64,000 nucleotides of DNA from Hafnia alvei (lineage in GTDB: Bacteria; Pseudomonadota; Gammaproteobacteria; Enterobacterales; Enterobacteriaceae): the NCBI RefSeq assembly GCF_900095695.1, contig NZ_FMIQ01000073.1:1-64000 (forward strand). The letters run 5' to 3'. Position numbers and translations under genes: made by a program. Numbering within the stretch: position 1 is the stretch's first letter; each line of letters opens with the position of its first letter. The notes under the pieces are model-generated. The model searched no databases. It worked only from the letters and a program-made list of their open reading frames with translations, and was not told where the DNA came from. This document shows positions 1-7,894 of this stretch, piece after piece.

Positions 1-2
1 CA

Positions 3-200
3 ATCCAAAGCCTTGTTCATGCAGGATCGTACTCATCGAATGCGGAATCGGTTACCAGTAGCGTTACCATCTTAGCCGATATGTTTGATCACTATGTTAA
101 TACTGGCTTCACTCATCTGTTTGATGATGTTACTGCGCTCAGGAAATTTCCGTTGGTACTTACTAGTGCTGGTACGGAGTTCCTAGAATATTCCCGTTGA
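3..200 (+). CDS. C-terminal fragment of an unrecognised island gene (cut by window edge)
   Basis: An open frame runs from the window edge to a TGA at 198-200, giving 65 residues with no internal stop. It ends in the residues TEFLEYSR. Composition is protein-like, with alternating hydrophobic and charged residues and no low-complexity stretch, and there is no start codon context inside, so this is read as the tail of a gene beginning to the left. I do not recognise the family. It converges on the membrane-protein gene whose stop lies at 294. The 93 bp between them hold no clear terminator. Confidence 0.45.
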   Translation: MQSLVHAGSYSSNAESVTSSVTILADMFDHYVNTGFTHLFDDVTALRKFPLVLTSAGTEFLEYSR

Positions 201-293
201 ATGGAACCATAATAATTCATCGATAAGAAACCTCCGGCGAAAATATATCGTAAATGTCCGTAGATCATTTATAGACTCCGGATGATAAGGAAT

Positions 294-1718
294 TTACAAA
301 ATGCCAGTGGTCCAAGTATGAATATACTTAATAAACGTGCCGAATGACCAAAACTCACTGCATGCAGCGGTTAACAGAATTATGACCAAAAGAATGACGA
401 CAACAGAAGTCATTCTTTCTACCCGACTATATGACCCCATAGCATCTTTTACGGGACGACTAGCTAGCTCCTGATAGTCCTGCTCATCCAGAAATCCATA
501 TAACTTAGTGCGCCATGTCGTTCTTACTCTTTCAAGCAGTGAAATAGTTTGCCTGTTGATATAGACAGACATTCCATACGAGATAACGATATAAATTGCA
601 ATGCCACAAAAAACCAGGGCGTAGATCTTTTGTAACCCAACTGATTTGGCAGCATCCAGACTGTAACGAACGACTAGGACACTAATGACAAGAGCCATAT
701 CTTTCCAAAGAGTGGAAGATAATTCTCGGGATTGCTGAATAATCTTTTGTGTATCTTCAGTCAGCGTTTTCCGCAAATCTCCCAAGGATTTCATAGTGTC
801 TTTACTACCACTCCGAATATGTGCCTTGTACAATAACCGCGCTGACTCTAGTGCAGAAGGGAGACGTAGCATTATACCCTCACAGAAGTCCATATCTGCA
901 GGCCACTCTCTGGCCAATTCGCTGGATAGAAACGTATGTTTGAGCTCTGTTTCATTTCCCTCCAAGAAAATCCACTTTGCCGCCTCCTGAATAATATCAA
1001 AAGAAGGTTGCGCTAAAGTTTCATCACCAAATGCTATTTTTCTTGGCGGCTTACCGGCAAGCCCTACCATCATTTTTTCAGCAGAAAAAAGTTCATTCGC
1101 AAAACATTTCAATAACTCGCGACATCCAAGTGATTTCCATAGCGTTATTGCTTCATCATCCCTTCTCCCTGAAGTTTCAAGTATCCAAGGGGCAATGGCA
1201 TCCGGAGGTAGAAATGCTGTTGAATAACATTTGATAATGCTTTTTGTTACTGAGGTTTTTTTGGCTGTAGTATTGCAACTAGTCTGAACCGGTAGCATCT
1301 CTTTCCACGGGAGCACAGACCAGCAAAGTGTCTGAAATTCTTCAGTAATAAACAGCCCATAAATATATTTATACTTACAGAGTTTGTTGTCTTGAAGTAA
1401 AAAAGTTCGCCACCCCTCGAAGGTGAAGAGCCTCAGTATCCCCGGGAGCTCATTACAGGTAATGGTGATGTAGTGTTTCTGGCCTGATATCCCCTCTCTT
1501 GGATGAATAACATCCCGGCTCTCATCGACAAAAATAATCCTGAGATCTTCTGCATGTGCATCCACTACTTCTCCCCATAGCTCAAGGGATTCATTATCCA
1601 TTGTGCCGGAAATAAATAGTTTACGGATGGACAGCTGATGGTCCTCCGTGATCACAAGGTCAGATGAATGACGTGAATGGTCTATTGCCTTACCGATTTT
1701 TTCCAGTATCGATGTCAT
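294..1718 (-). CDS. Unknown protein with C-terminal membrane segments, paired with a NA37-like protein
   Basis: 474 residues, family not recognised. Residues 1-330 look soluble and mixed alpha/beta. Three hydrophobic segments follow at about 340-358, 364-387 and 435-456, so the C-terminal third is membrane-embedded with a charged stretch (about 388-430) between the second and third. No signal peptide, Walker motif or nuclease motif was found by eye. Its start lies 29 bp inside the upstream gene (1690-2751), in another frame, which indicates translational coupling and joint function. Inference: with a nucleic-acid-associated partner and an island location, a defence-type effector that acts at the membrane is possible but unproven. 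An alternative is an island-specific transport or regulatory component. Confidence 0.6.
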   Translation of the reverse strand: MTSILEKIGKAIDHSRHSSDLVITEDHQLSIRKLFISGTMDNESLELWGEVVDAHAEDLRIIFVDESRDVIHPREGISGQKHYITITCNELPGILRLFTFEGWRTFLLQDNKLCKYKYIYGLFITEEFQTLCWSVLPWKEMLPVQTSCNTTAKKTSVTKSIIKCYSTAFLPPDAIAPWILETSGRRDDEAITLWKSLGCRELLKCFANELFSAEKMMVGLAGKPPRKIAFGDETLAQPSFDIIQEAAKWIFLEGNETELKHTFLSSELAREWPADMDFCEGIMLRLPSALESARLLYKAHIRSGSKDTMKSLGDLRKTLTEDTQKIIQQSRELSSTLWKDMALVISVLVVRYSLDAAKSVGLQKIYALVFCGIAIYIVISYGMSVYINRQTISLLERVRTTWRTKLYGFLDEQDYQELASRPVKDAMGSYSRVERMTSVVVILLVIILLTAACSEFWSFGTFIKYIHTWTTGIL

Positions 1719-2751
1719 CTGTCACAAGCCCTGCCGTCACAATTACAATTCGTTTTCGCCCGTCTTCCATAGTTTCGACTATTGGCGCATTGTCTTCATC
1801 GTAGATAACGATAACATCTTCAAGGGTTTCCAGTTTTCTTTTCCGTGGCTTCTGGATGTTATCCGGAATGATGCGGAAAGATTCACCTGAAATTCCTAAG
1901 TCCTTTATCTTACGGAAAAAATACTTAACCAGAGCGTGATCTTCTTCTAGGGGACCAAAAATCTGGGTCAGCAAGGGAAGTGCTTCATCAGTGTTAAAGT
2001 CCTGCTCGCCATGGCGTAAAGTTTCATAAATTTTGTTAACGCCGCTGCGCTTGATCTCTTCAGGTAGTAAGTTACGATGCTTCTTGTAGACATCTTTTAA
2101 TACGGTAACCAGTTTATCGCTTAGATCAGTTGGGTCATTGACGCGCTTGACCTGCAGAAAGCGTTCAAAATAGACAGAGATGTTGGTACGTTTGCTGCGA
2201 TCTCGTACGACTACGAGCCCACCCGCAAAACCTTCATTCAGGCGTACCAGTGCAATCTTCTGCATGGCTTCGGCTTTTTTTACGAAACTCTCGCGAAAAC
2301 GTTCGAGTTTTGGGACCTGAAACTCATCTCCTTCAGCATCCAGCACATAACGAACCACATCTTCATTATCATATTTAATTAGCGCATACAGTTTCTCATC
2401 GCTGAGGGTATGAAGTTCGAAAAGGAAAAAAACGCCCATACTGGCATTCTTGGTGTGATGGTGAGACTGGAAATCGCTTGCCAATAAGGTGGATTGCTCA
2501 GTAAAACAGGTGGTATCGGTGTCTGCATGGTCCCTGATGAGCCTCAGGATTCGCTCTGTATTGGACAATTTCTTAAAATGGAACATATTGCCACTCAGTG
2601 CAGATTTAATCCGTTCCAGAAAGAAATCAACATGCGCCGGGGGCGAAATTTCACTAAGTAAAACAGGAATTTCCAGCTCCCCACCAACCACATGAAAAAT
2701 CATCCTTTTTATTGATAATGCGTTGATTTCTTCATCCGTTAAAAAACTCAT
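1690..2751 (-). CDS. Nucleoid-associated protein of the NA37/YejK (NdpA) type, island-borne
   Basis: 353 residues. The layout fits the 37-kDa nucleoid-associated family (E. coli YejK, 335 residues): a short hydrophobic start, a segment near 110-140 rich in beta residues (FFLFELHTL, LYALIKYDN), then a conserved-looking region with FERFLQVKR at about 190-200 and a helical C-terminal half. The C-terminus is very basic around KPRKRKLE (near 305) and ends in a beta-rich tail. Known: members bind DNA and the nucleoid, and copies are often found in mobile islands. It is the first gene of a two-gene unit that overlaps the membrane-protein gene by 29 bp. The family call rests on remembered pattern, not on an alignment. 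The biochemical role is unknown. Confidence 0.6.
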   Translation of the reverse strand: MSFLTDEEINALSIKRMIFHVVGGELEIPVLLSEISPPAHVDFFLERIKSALSGNMFHFKKLSNTERILRLIRDHADTDTTCFTEQSTLLASDFQSHHHTKNASMGVFFLFELHTLSDEKLYALIKYDNEDVVRYVLDAEGDEFQVPKLERFRESFVKKAEAMQKIALVRLNEGFAGGLVVVRDRSKRTNISVYFERFLQVKRVNDPTDLSDKLVTVLKDVYKKHRNLLPEEIKRSGVNKIYETLRHGEQDFNTDEALPLLTQIFGPLEEDHALVKYFFRKIKDLGISGESFRIIPDNIQKPRKRKLETLEDVIVIYDEDNAPIVETMEDGRKRIVIVTAGLVTDDIDTGKNR

Positions 2752-2916
2752 ATTCAGTTCCCAAAATAGTGTTTTTATTTATTAGCATAAGTCACTTTAC
2801 CTAAGCGTAGAGCGATTCGGGGCACGAATCTAGCATTGGATAGTTAAACTTTGGTTGTTTATCTTATGCTCTCGCTGGACAGAATATACGTCAAAATAAA
2901 ATAATAAAAATATGAT

Positions 2917-2938
2917 CCCGGTGGCATTAGCCACCGGG
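2917..2938 (-). terminator. Hairpin downstream of the integrase
   Basis: A perfect 9-bp stem (CCCGGTGGC/GCCACCGGG) with an ATTA loop lies 15 bp past the integrase stop and is followed on the minus strand by A/T-rich DNA, but not by a pure T run. It probably ends the integrase transcript before the NA37-like operon. The 2752-2916 interval is otherwise AT-rich and probably holds the promoter of that operon. Confidence 0.55.
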
Positions 2939-2952
2939 TTCAATATGATTTT

Positions 2953-4206
2953 TCAAGGTTTTCTGGCAAAATCAAACGGACTCACCGCCTTCTCCCGATT
3001 AGCATCAAGATAATCAGCCCACCACTGCAGCATTAGCCTGCGCTCTCCCAGATGCTCGGCCTTATGAATGTAAGCCGCACGCACAGAGTTACGCTCCTGA
3101 TGACTCATCTGCCGCTCTACCGCATCCTTCGACCACAATCCTGACTCAATCAACGAACTACAAGCCATGGTTCTAAAACCGTGACCGCACACTTCAACTT
3201 TCGTATCGTAGCCCATTACACGCAGTGCTTTATTCACCGTGTTTTCACTCATCGGCTTACGCGGATCGTGATCACCAACGAAGATCAGCTCACGGTTTCC
3301 ACTCATGCTTTTGATCTTTTCCAAAATGGCGAGAGCTTGTCGCGATAAGGGAACAAGATGCGGCGTCTTCATCTTTGAGCCACGCTGAGAATATTTAACA
3401 CCTTCCAGTAGCTCACGCTCTCCCGGAATCGTCCACATAGCAGTTTCGAAATCAACTTCTGACCAGCGAGCAAAACGTAGCTCACTAGATCGGATGAAAA
3501 CTAACAAGGTGAGCTCCACGGCCAACCTGGTTAACGGCCTACCGGAGTAACGATCAATGCGATGAAGTAATTCAGGAATGCGATTTAGTTCTAGAGCAGC
3601 GCGATGCTGTCGTTTAGCCGTAGCTACTGCACCGGCTATCTCTTGTGCGGGGTTGTAGTCGATTAAACCGCTTTGCACGGCAAATCGCATAATTGCTGTT
3701 GTTCTTTGTTGTAGACGCGCCGCCACTTCAAGACGTCCAGATGTCTCTACGGCTTTTATAGGGATAAGTAAATCTCTGGTCTTTAGTTCAGCAATATTCC
3801 GCTTACCAATGGCAGCAAAGAGGTTATCCTCCAGGCTCTTCAACACACGGGCACTATGCGACTCAGACCACTTTTGATTACTTGCGTGCCAGTCTCTGGC
3901 GACCACTTCAAAAGTTATCGCCTCTTGCTCTTGTTCTACCTTAACGGCTTTCTTGTTCTCACTAGGATCGACACCATTAGCTAAATGCTTGCGGGCTTCT
4001 TCACGTCGTACCCTGGCATCAGCCAATGACACTTCAGGATATTTGCCCAACGCCAACATCTTTTCTTTTCCGCCGAAGCGATAACGCAGCCGCCAATACT
4101 TGGAACCGTTAGGATGAACCAGCAATACCATGCCGTCACCATCTGTCAGCTTATAAGCTTTTGCTTCCGGCTTAGCTGTACGAACCTTCACATCACTCAG
4201 AGCCAT
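2953..4206 (-). CDS. intA: Tyrosine site-specific integrase, P4/DUF4102 type
   Basis: 417 residues from the chosen start. The N-terminal arm-binding domain (DUF4102-like, SDVKVRTAKPEAKAYKLTDG) is followed by a core-binding domain and a catalytic domain. Catalytic residues are visible: Arg in SELRFARW (about 244), HGFR (about 342-345), a second His (about 369) and the nucleophilic Tyr in AAYIHKAE (about 379), so the enzyme looks intact. The ATG at 4204-4206 is preceded by AAAGGA with good spacing. A TTG-start extension to 4242 exists but is less likely. It lies next to the tRNA-Leu 3' end, the presumed target. It should catalyse integration and, with an excisionase not seen here, excision of the island. 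The symbol is generic for P4-type island integrases. Confidence 0.93.
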   Translation of the reverse strand: MALSDVKVRTAKPEAKAYKLTDGDGMVLLVHPNGSKYWRLRYRFGGKEKMLALGKYPEVSLADARVRREEARKHLANGVDPSENKKAVKVEQEQEAITFEVVARDWHASNQKWSESHSARVLKSLEDNLFAAIGKRNIAELKTRDLLIPIKAVETSGRLEVAARLQQRTTAIMRFAVQSGLIDYNPAQEIAGAVATAKRQHRAALELNRIPELLHRIDRYSGRPLTRLAVELTLLVFIRSSELRFARWSEVDFETAMWTIPGERELLEGVKYSQRGSKMKTPHLVPLSRQALAILEKIKSMSGNRELIFVGDHDPRKPMSENTVNKALRVMGYDTKVEVCGHGFRTMACSSLIESGLWSKDAVERQMSHQERNSVRAAYIHKAEHLGERRLMLQWWADYLDANREKAVSPFDFARKP

Positions 4207-4367
4207 GTTGAGTATCCTTTCAAGGGTTCTGTGTGGGTACAAACATTATCGAACCGGGATATACCCGCAGATGTACCCACATCAGTAAGTTGATGTAGAT
4301 TGAATCAGGTTGACTTATGTTGACTGAAAAAGCGAGAGAAGCCTTGCGGGGACTGGATTTTAGGCAT

Positions 4368-4391
4368 AAAAAAAGACCTCAGTTGAGGTCT
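4368..4391 (-). terminator. Terminator of the tRNA-Leu transcript
   Basis: On the minus strand an inverted repeat AGACCTCA/TGAGGTCT with a tight loop is followed directly by seven T residues. It starts 14 bp past the tRNA CCA end. Because the island integrated at the tRNA 3' end, this terminator is on the island side, so it either came with the element or the crossover lies further left. Confidence 0.85.
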
Positions 4392-4404
4392 ATTTACATA
4401 CAAA

Positions 4405-4489
4405 TGGTGCCGAAGGCCGGACTCGAACCGGCACACCTTGCGGCGGTTGATTTTGAATCAACTGCGTCTACCGATTTCGCCACTTCGGC
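4405..4489 (-). tRNA. leuX: tRNA-Leu (anticodon CAA), integration site
   Basis: 85 nt with encoded CCA. The acceptor stem is GCCGAAG/CTTCGGC, the D-arm contains GGTAGACGC, the anticodon arm is GTTGA-TTCAAAA-TCAAC giving CAA (reads UUG), and there is a long variable arm typical of class II tRNAs and a T-loop with GGTTCGAGTCC. By memory it is close to E. coli leuX. The 3' half is the likely attachment core for the neighbouring integrase, and the gene is intact after integration. Confidence 0.96.
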
Positions 4490-4517
4490 ACAGAAGTAGT
4501 ATGCGGAAAACGAGTGC

Positions 4518-4545
4518 ATTATACCTAGCCACGACCCCCACGCAA
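4518..4545 (-). promoter_or_regulatory. Promoter of tRNA-Leu
   Basis: Minus strand: -35 TTGCGT (4540-4545), 16-bp spacer, -10 TATAAT (4518-4523), then a discriminator beginning GCACTCG. The start would be near 4510, giving a leader of about 20 nt before the mature tRNA. Confidence 0.75.
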
Positions 4546-4803
4546 TACTTATCCTGCATTCAATTGTTTAAGTGCCTAAAAAAACGACGAAGGTACAATA
4601 AATAACGCCTATGCGGATATTTTATCAGCAATTATTACTCACCATCTGCGGTCTGGCGGCTCTTTTGCCGCCGTTTATACCTCGCGTAATTTCATTTACC
4701 TACGCATCGAAGAGAAATTGTGGCATTTGCTCACGTCTATCAGGGTTGCTGTTAACGAGTTCCGTCATTACATTGCGTTATACGCTTCTCTCTAGGAAAC
4801 CCC
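4546..4803. other. Intergenic stretch between tRNA-Leu promoter and NTF2-like gene
   Basis: No convincing gene. A 68-codon open frame (4611-4817, plus) overlaps the start of the next gene, has no clear ribosome site and looks like chance. The stretch probably carries the promoter of the downstream gene, but I cannot place it. Confidence 0.4.
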
Positions 4804-5205
4804 ATGTCCGCAAATAATCCGTTTTTTGTTGAAGTTGTCGAATCACATGAACTCATTCAGCAGTGGTTTGCCAATGCGTCTGCCAGCGAAGCGCTTTGTG
4901 AACAGCTGCTATCGCACTTTAGCCCTGCATTCACCATGGTGGGAATGAGCGGCATGCTGCTGAATTATCCTGCGGTGTGTGGATTTTTCCGTGCGAATGG
5001 AGGCGCCAAAGCGGGGCTGAACATCGAGGTCTCAGAGATGGCTATCATCGCTGAGTGGGAAAATGGCGCGGTCGTTAGCTATAAGGAAACACAGACACAA
5101 CCAGAACAGCCGAAAACCGTTCGCTTCTCAACGGCGGTCTTTGAAAAAGATAGTCAGGGGAAAGTGTTATGGCGTCATCTGCATGAAACTGCAGCGCATA
5201 TCTGA
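4804..5205 (+). CDS. NTF2-like (SnoaL/DUF4440-type) small protein
   Basis: 133 residues with no signal peptide or membrane segment. The pattern is that of the NTF2/SnoaL cone fold: an N-terminal helix pair (HELIQQWFANAS, EALCEQLLSHF), then strands with SPAFTMVGMSG, a mid-protein helix and a C-terminal sheet ending VLWRHLHET. The WRHLHET ending is common in DUF4440-like proteins, where residues of this sheet line the pocket. No substrate can be assigned. The start ATG follows AGGAAACCCC. It is monocistronic and convergent with ldtB, sharing a hairpin with it. Confidence 0.6.
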   Translation: MSANNPFFVEVVESHELIQQWFANASASEALCEQLLSHFSPAFTMVGMSGMLLNYPAVCGFFRANGGAKAGLNIEVSEMAIIAEWENGAVVSYKETQTQPEQPKTVRFSTAVFEKDSQGKVLWRHLHETAAHI

Positions 5206-5216
5206 GCGTGAGACGT

Positions 5217-5243
5217 AAAAAAGGCGGGATATATCCCGCCTTT
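5217..5243 (-). terminator. Terminator between NTF2-like gene and ldtB (possibly bidirectional)
   Basis: An inverted repeat AAAGGCGGGA/TCCCGCCTTT is followed on the minus strand by T residues, so it fits ldtB best. In the plus direction it follows the NTF2-like stop by 11 bp but lacks a T run longer than three. Confidence 0.8.
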
Positions 5244-5271
5244 CGGTAACTCACATCAAGTGATTATGCAA

Positions 5272-6192
5272 TCAGTTGATTTTAATTGGCATACCTGAAC
5301 GTGCTGCTACTGCATTATCAACGGCGCTGGTCTGAACGCTTGGATCAGAAACAATTTTGTTGATGGCGTCGGTCAGCACAACAGGTACTGGCGCGTCAGA
5401 GTTGAACTGCTGCTCAGTGGTAGACAGCGGATTGTGAACCTCGATATAGCGAGATCCATCTGGCTCTACGGTCGCTTTTACAGGTTCATTGATGAACTGT
5501 AAGCGAGTGCCTACTGGAACGTTATCAAACAGGTATTTGATGTCGTCATCGCGCAGACGCACGCAGCCGTGGCTTACGCGCAGGCCAATACCGAAGTTGG
5601 CGTTAGTACCGTGAACCGCATACAAACGGCCGATATACAGCGCGTACAGGCCCATTGGGTTGTCGGGACCAGCAGGGAATACCTGTGGCAGAGTCTCACC
5701 GTTAGCGGCGTACTCTTCGTGCATTTTTTTAGTTGGCGTCCATGTTGGGCCCGCTTTTTTACGCTGAACCGAAGTCACCCAGTTCATTGGCGTATCGCGA
5801 CCTAGCTCACCAATACCAATCGGCAGAACCACGACGGTTTTAGAGCCTTTTGGATAGTAGTACAAACGCATCTCTGCACTGTTGATGATAATGCCTTCAC
5901 GTGGAGTATTAGGCAGAATCAACTGGTGCGGGATAGTCAGCGTCATACCCGGCTTTGGCAGGTACGCATCTACGCCCGGATTCGCTTCCAACATGTTACT
6001 CAGGCCCATTTGGTACTGAGCAGCAAAATGTTCCAGAGGCTGTTTGTTATCTTCTGGCACTTTTACCTGAATGTTTTCACCAATCAGACGGCTGTTATTC
6101 GCCGGTAAAGGGTATACCACGGCAAATGCAGACTGCATAAAAGCAGTCGTTGCCAGAAGCACCGTGAAGAGCGCACGGATACTCATTTTCAT
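5272..6192 (-). CDS. ldtB: L,D-transpeptidase LdtB (YbiS/ErfK family)
   Basis: 306 residues from the chosen start, matching the E. coli length. A signal peptide ([13 protein letters not shown]...FMQSAFA) is followed by a LysM-like segment ([18 protein letters not shown]) and the YkuD catalytic domain with [11 protein letters not shown] and the active-site SHGCVRL cysteine motif (about residue 205). Known: in E. coli this periplasmic enzyme attaches Braun lipoprotein to meso-diaminopimelate of peptidoglycan. The ATG at 6190-6192 has AGGAA at good spacing. The frame runs on to 6309 but that extension is not signal-peptide-like. Sequence similarity to YbiS is recalled as high over the whole length. 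Confidence 0.93.
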   Translation of the reverse strand: MKMSIRALFTVLLATTAFMQSAFAVVYPLPANNSRLIGENIQVKVPEDNKQPLEHFAAQYQMGLSNMLEANPGVDAYLPKPGMTLTIPHQLILPNTPREGIIINSAEMRLYYYPKGSKTVVVLPIGIGELGRDTPMNWVTSVQRKKAGPTWTPTKKMHEEYAANGETLPQVFPAGPDNPMGLYALYIGRLYAVHGTNANFGIGLRVSHGCVRLRDDDIKYLFDNVPVGTRLQFINEPVKATVEPDGSRYIEVHNPLSTTEQQFNSDAPVPVVLTDAINKIVSDPSVQTSAVDNAVAARSGMPIKIN

Positions 6193-6519
6193 GTTTATAT
6201 TCCTGTTGGGTGCTAGTACCGCGCACAGGCGGTTGTCGATTTTAGCCAGTGAAGACTGGCTGCGCATTATATGTGCACAAACGCAAAAGAGGAAAACATT
6301 AGTGCTCATCTTCCTAACGTATTTTTGGTGTTCACCAAACCAAACTGGGTTCTATTCTAAGATTAGCTCTGCGTGTGAGCTACGTCACAATCATTTTTGT
6401 TTCCACATGTACCGTTTGGTTTTATTTACAAAAAACTGATGAATTCCGCTCTGCCAGCGCATACGGTTGGCATTAAGATGTTCCCACTAAAAAATCTGAC
6501 CTGTCTCTTGCCTGAAAAA

Positions 6520-7671
6520 ATGGATAAACGCGTGTTGAAATTTTTCCCTGCGACGCTGCTGGGCGTCGCCTGTGCGGTACTGCCACTTACAAGTTCTGCT
6601 CAACCACCTGAGCCTTTAGCTTCACAGGTGGTTGATGGTTACGCTGAACATATTTTTTACAATAGTGGTGCCGCTGCAATGGCCATGGTTGCTATCGATA
6701 ACAACCAGCAGGTGTTTAGAAGTTTTGGCGAAACTCGCCCCGGCAATGATACCCGTCCGCGCAAAGACTCCTTAATCCGTATCGCCTCCCTTACCAAGCT
6801 CATGACCAGTGAAGTGTTGGTTAAGCTCGCCGATGAAAGAAAAGTCAGCCTTTATGACCCATTGAGAAAGTACGCGCCTAGCGGAATGCGAGTTCCGTCC
6901 TATAGCGCCAACCAGCCGATCGTGCTGATGAACCTCGCCTCTCATACCAGTGGTTTGCCGCGCGAACAGCCGGGCGGAGTTGCACATCGAGACGTATTTA
7001 CCTGGCCAACAAAATACGATCGCTGGCAATGGATGAAAAGCGCCAAAGTCGCGGTGCCACCCGGCGTGCGAGCATCTTATTCGAATCTGGCGTTTGACCT
7101 GCTGGCCGATGCGCTTGCTCAAGCAACGGGCAAAGCTTATCCGAGCCTGCTCAAAGAGAAGGTGACTCTGCCGTTGGGCATGAAAGACACCACATATACC
7201 CCCTCCCCCGAGCAATGCTCACGTATGATCGTACCCGCACGCGGCGCGAGCCCATGCCAAAGCAGCCTAGCGGCTATCGGTAGCGGCGGTGTGTATTCCA
7301 CACCGGAAGACATGCAGCGCTGGATGCAACAGTTCTTATCTTCATCAACCCAGCCTCGTAGCCCTTACGCCGATAAGCTGCTGAAAATGTATTATCAGCG
7401 CGAAAAACTTACGCTGGTTAAAGGAATGGATGTTCCAGGTAAAGCATCAGCGCTTGGCTTGGGGTGGGTATATATGGCGCCACAAAACGGCTTGCCAGGC
7501 ATCATGCAAAAAACCGGCGGCGGCGGTGGCTTCATTACCTATATGGCGATGATCCCAGACAAAAACGTTGGCGTGTTTGCGGTTGTTGCCCGCACTGAAC
7601 TAACCAAATTTACTAATATGAGCGACGGTGTTAATCAGTTAGTCAGCGAGCTAGCACAGCAACAGCACTAA
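6520..7671 (+). CDS. ampH: D-alanyl-D-alanine carboxypeptidase/endopeptidase AmpH
   Basis: 383 residues from the chosen start, like E. coli AmpH. A signal peptide (MDKRVLKFFPATLLGVACAVLPL...SSAQ) precedes a class C beta-lactamase-like fold with SLTK (serine nucleophile and lysine), YSN and KTGGGGG motifs. Known: AmpH is a periplasmic penicillin-binding protein with DD-carboxypeptidase and DD-endopeptidase activity in peptidoglycan remodelling, not a significant beta-lactamase. The frame is open back to 6397; the start at 6520 is chosen because it places the signal peptide at the N-terminus, though its ribosome site is weak, so ATGs at 6478 or 6439 remain possible. It is a single gene with its own terminator. 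Confidence 0.9.
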   Translation: MDKRVLKFFPATLLGVACAVLPLTSSAQPPEPLASQVVDGYAEHIFYNSGAAAMAMVAIDNNQQVFRSFGETRPGNDTRPRKDSLIRIASLTKLMTSEVLVKLADERKVSLYDPLRKYAPSGMRVPSYSANQPIVLMNLASHTSGLPREQPGGVAHRDVFTWPTKYDRWQWMKSAKVAVPPGVRASYSNLAFDLLADALAQATGKAYPSLLKEKVTLPLGMKDTTYTPSPEQCSRMIVPARGASPCQSSLAAIGSGGVYSTPEDMQRWMQQFLSSSTQPRSPYADKLLKMYYQREKLTLVKGMDVPGKASALGLGWVYMAPQNGLPGIMQKTGGGGGFITYMAMIPDKNVGVFAVVARTELTKFTNMSDGVNQLVSELAQQQH

Positions 7672-7690
7672 CTGTGGCTTGAGTTTAATT

Positions 7691-7717
7691 AAGGGACATT
7701 TTTATGTCCCTTTTTTA
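7691..7717 (+). terminator. Terminator of ampH
   Basis: AAGGGACAT/ATGTCCCTT stem, T-rich loop, then six T residues. It begins 20 bp after the ampH stop. Confidence 0.88.
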
Positions 7718-7808
7718 TTTCAAAATTAAACTAAATAAATTCATTCAATATATTTATTTAATGGATTTATTTGCATTTATTATTGCTAATTTGGATGTAT
7801 TTTAAACC

Positions 7809-7835
7809 TAAATAAATTTGGCCTATCTCCGATAA
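7809..7835 (+). promoter_or_regulatory. Sigma-28 (FliA) promoter of the chemoreceptor gene
   Basis: TAAA (7809-7812), exactly 15 bp, then TCCGATAA (7828-7835). This is one mismatch from the flagellar sigma-28 consensus TAAA-N15-GCCGATAA and lies 60 bp before the chemoreceptor start. It suggests late-flagellar-class expression and a motile host. Confidence 0.75.
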
Positions 7836-7894
7836 CACAAAGACCCACGGAAAAAACCTTTCCAAAGATGTGGTTTATTATTGGAGCTACACCT

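Larger units (their letters stand above)
1..4405. mobile_element. Right end of a genomic island integrated in tRNA-Leu(CAA)
   Basis: Seen: a complete P4-type tyrosine integrase lies 199 bp from the 3' end of a tRNA-Leu gene and faces away from it, followed by three genes with no housekeeping match. Beyond the tRNA all genes are ordinary enterobacterial core genes. Known: leuX-type tRNA-Leu genes are frequent targets of P4-like integrases, which recombine in the tRNA 3' end and rebuild it. Inferred: the island covers everything from the tRNA 3' end leftwards and continues past the window edge, so the second attachment site and island length cannot be seen. The intergenic DNA here is visibly more AT-rich than the core. 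Confidence 0.8.

Noticed and set aside
4611-4817. 68-codon plus-strand frame upstream of the NTF2-like gene
   Set aside because: It overlaps the next gene start, has no ribosome site and no family pattern.
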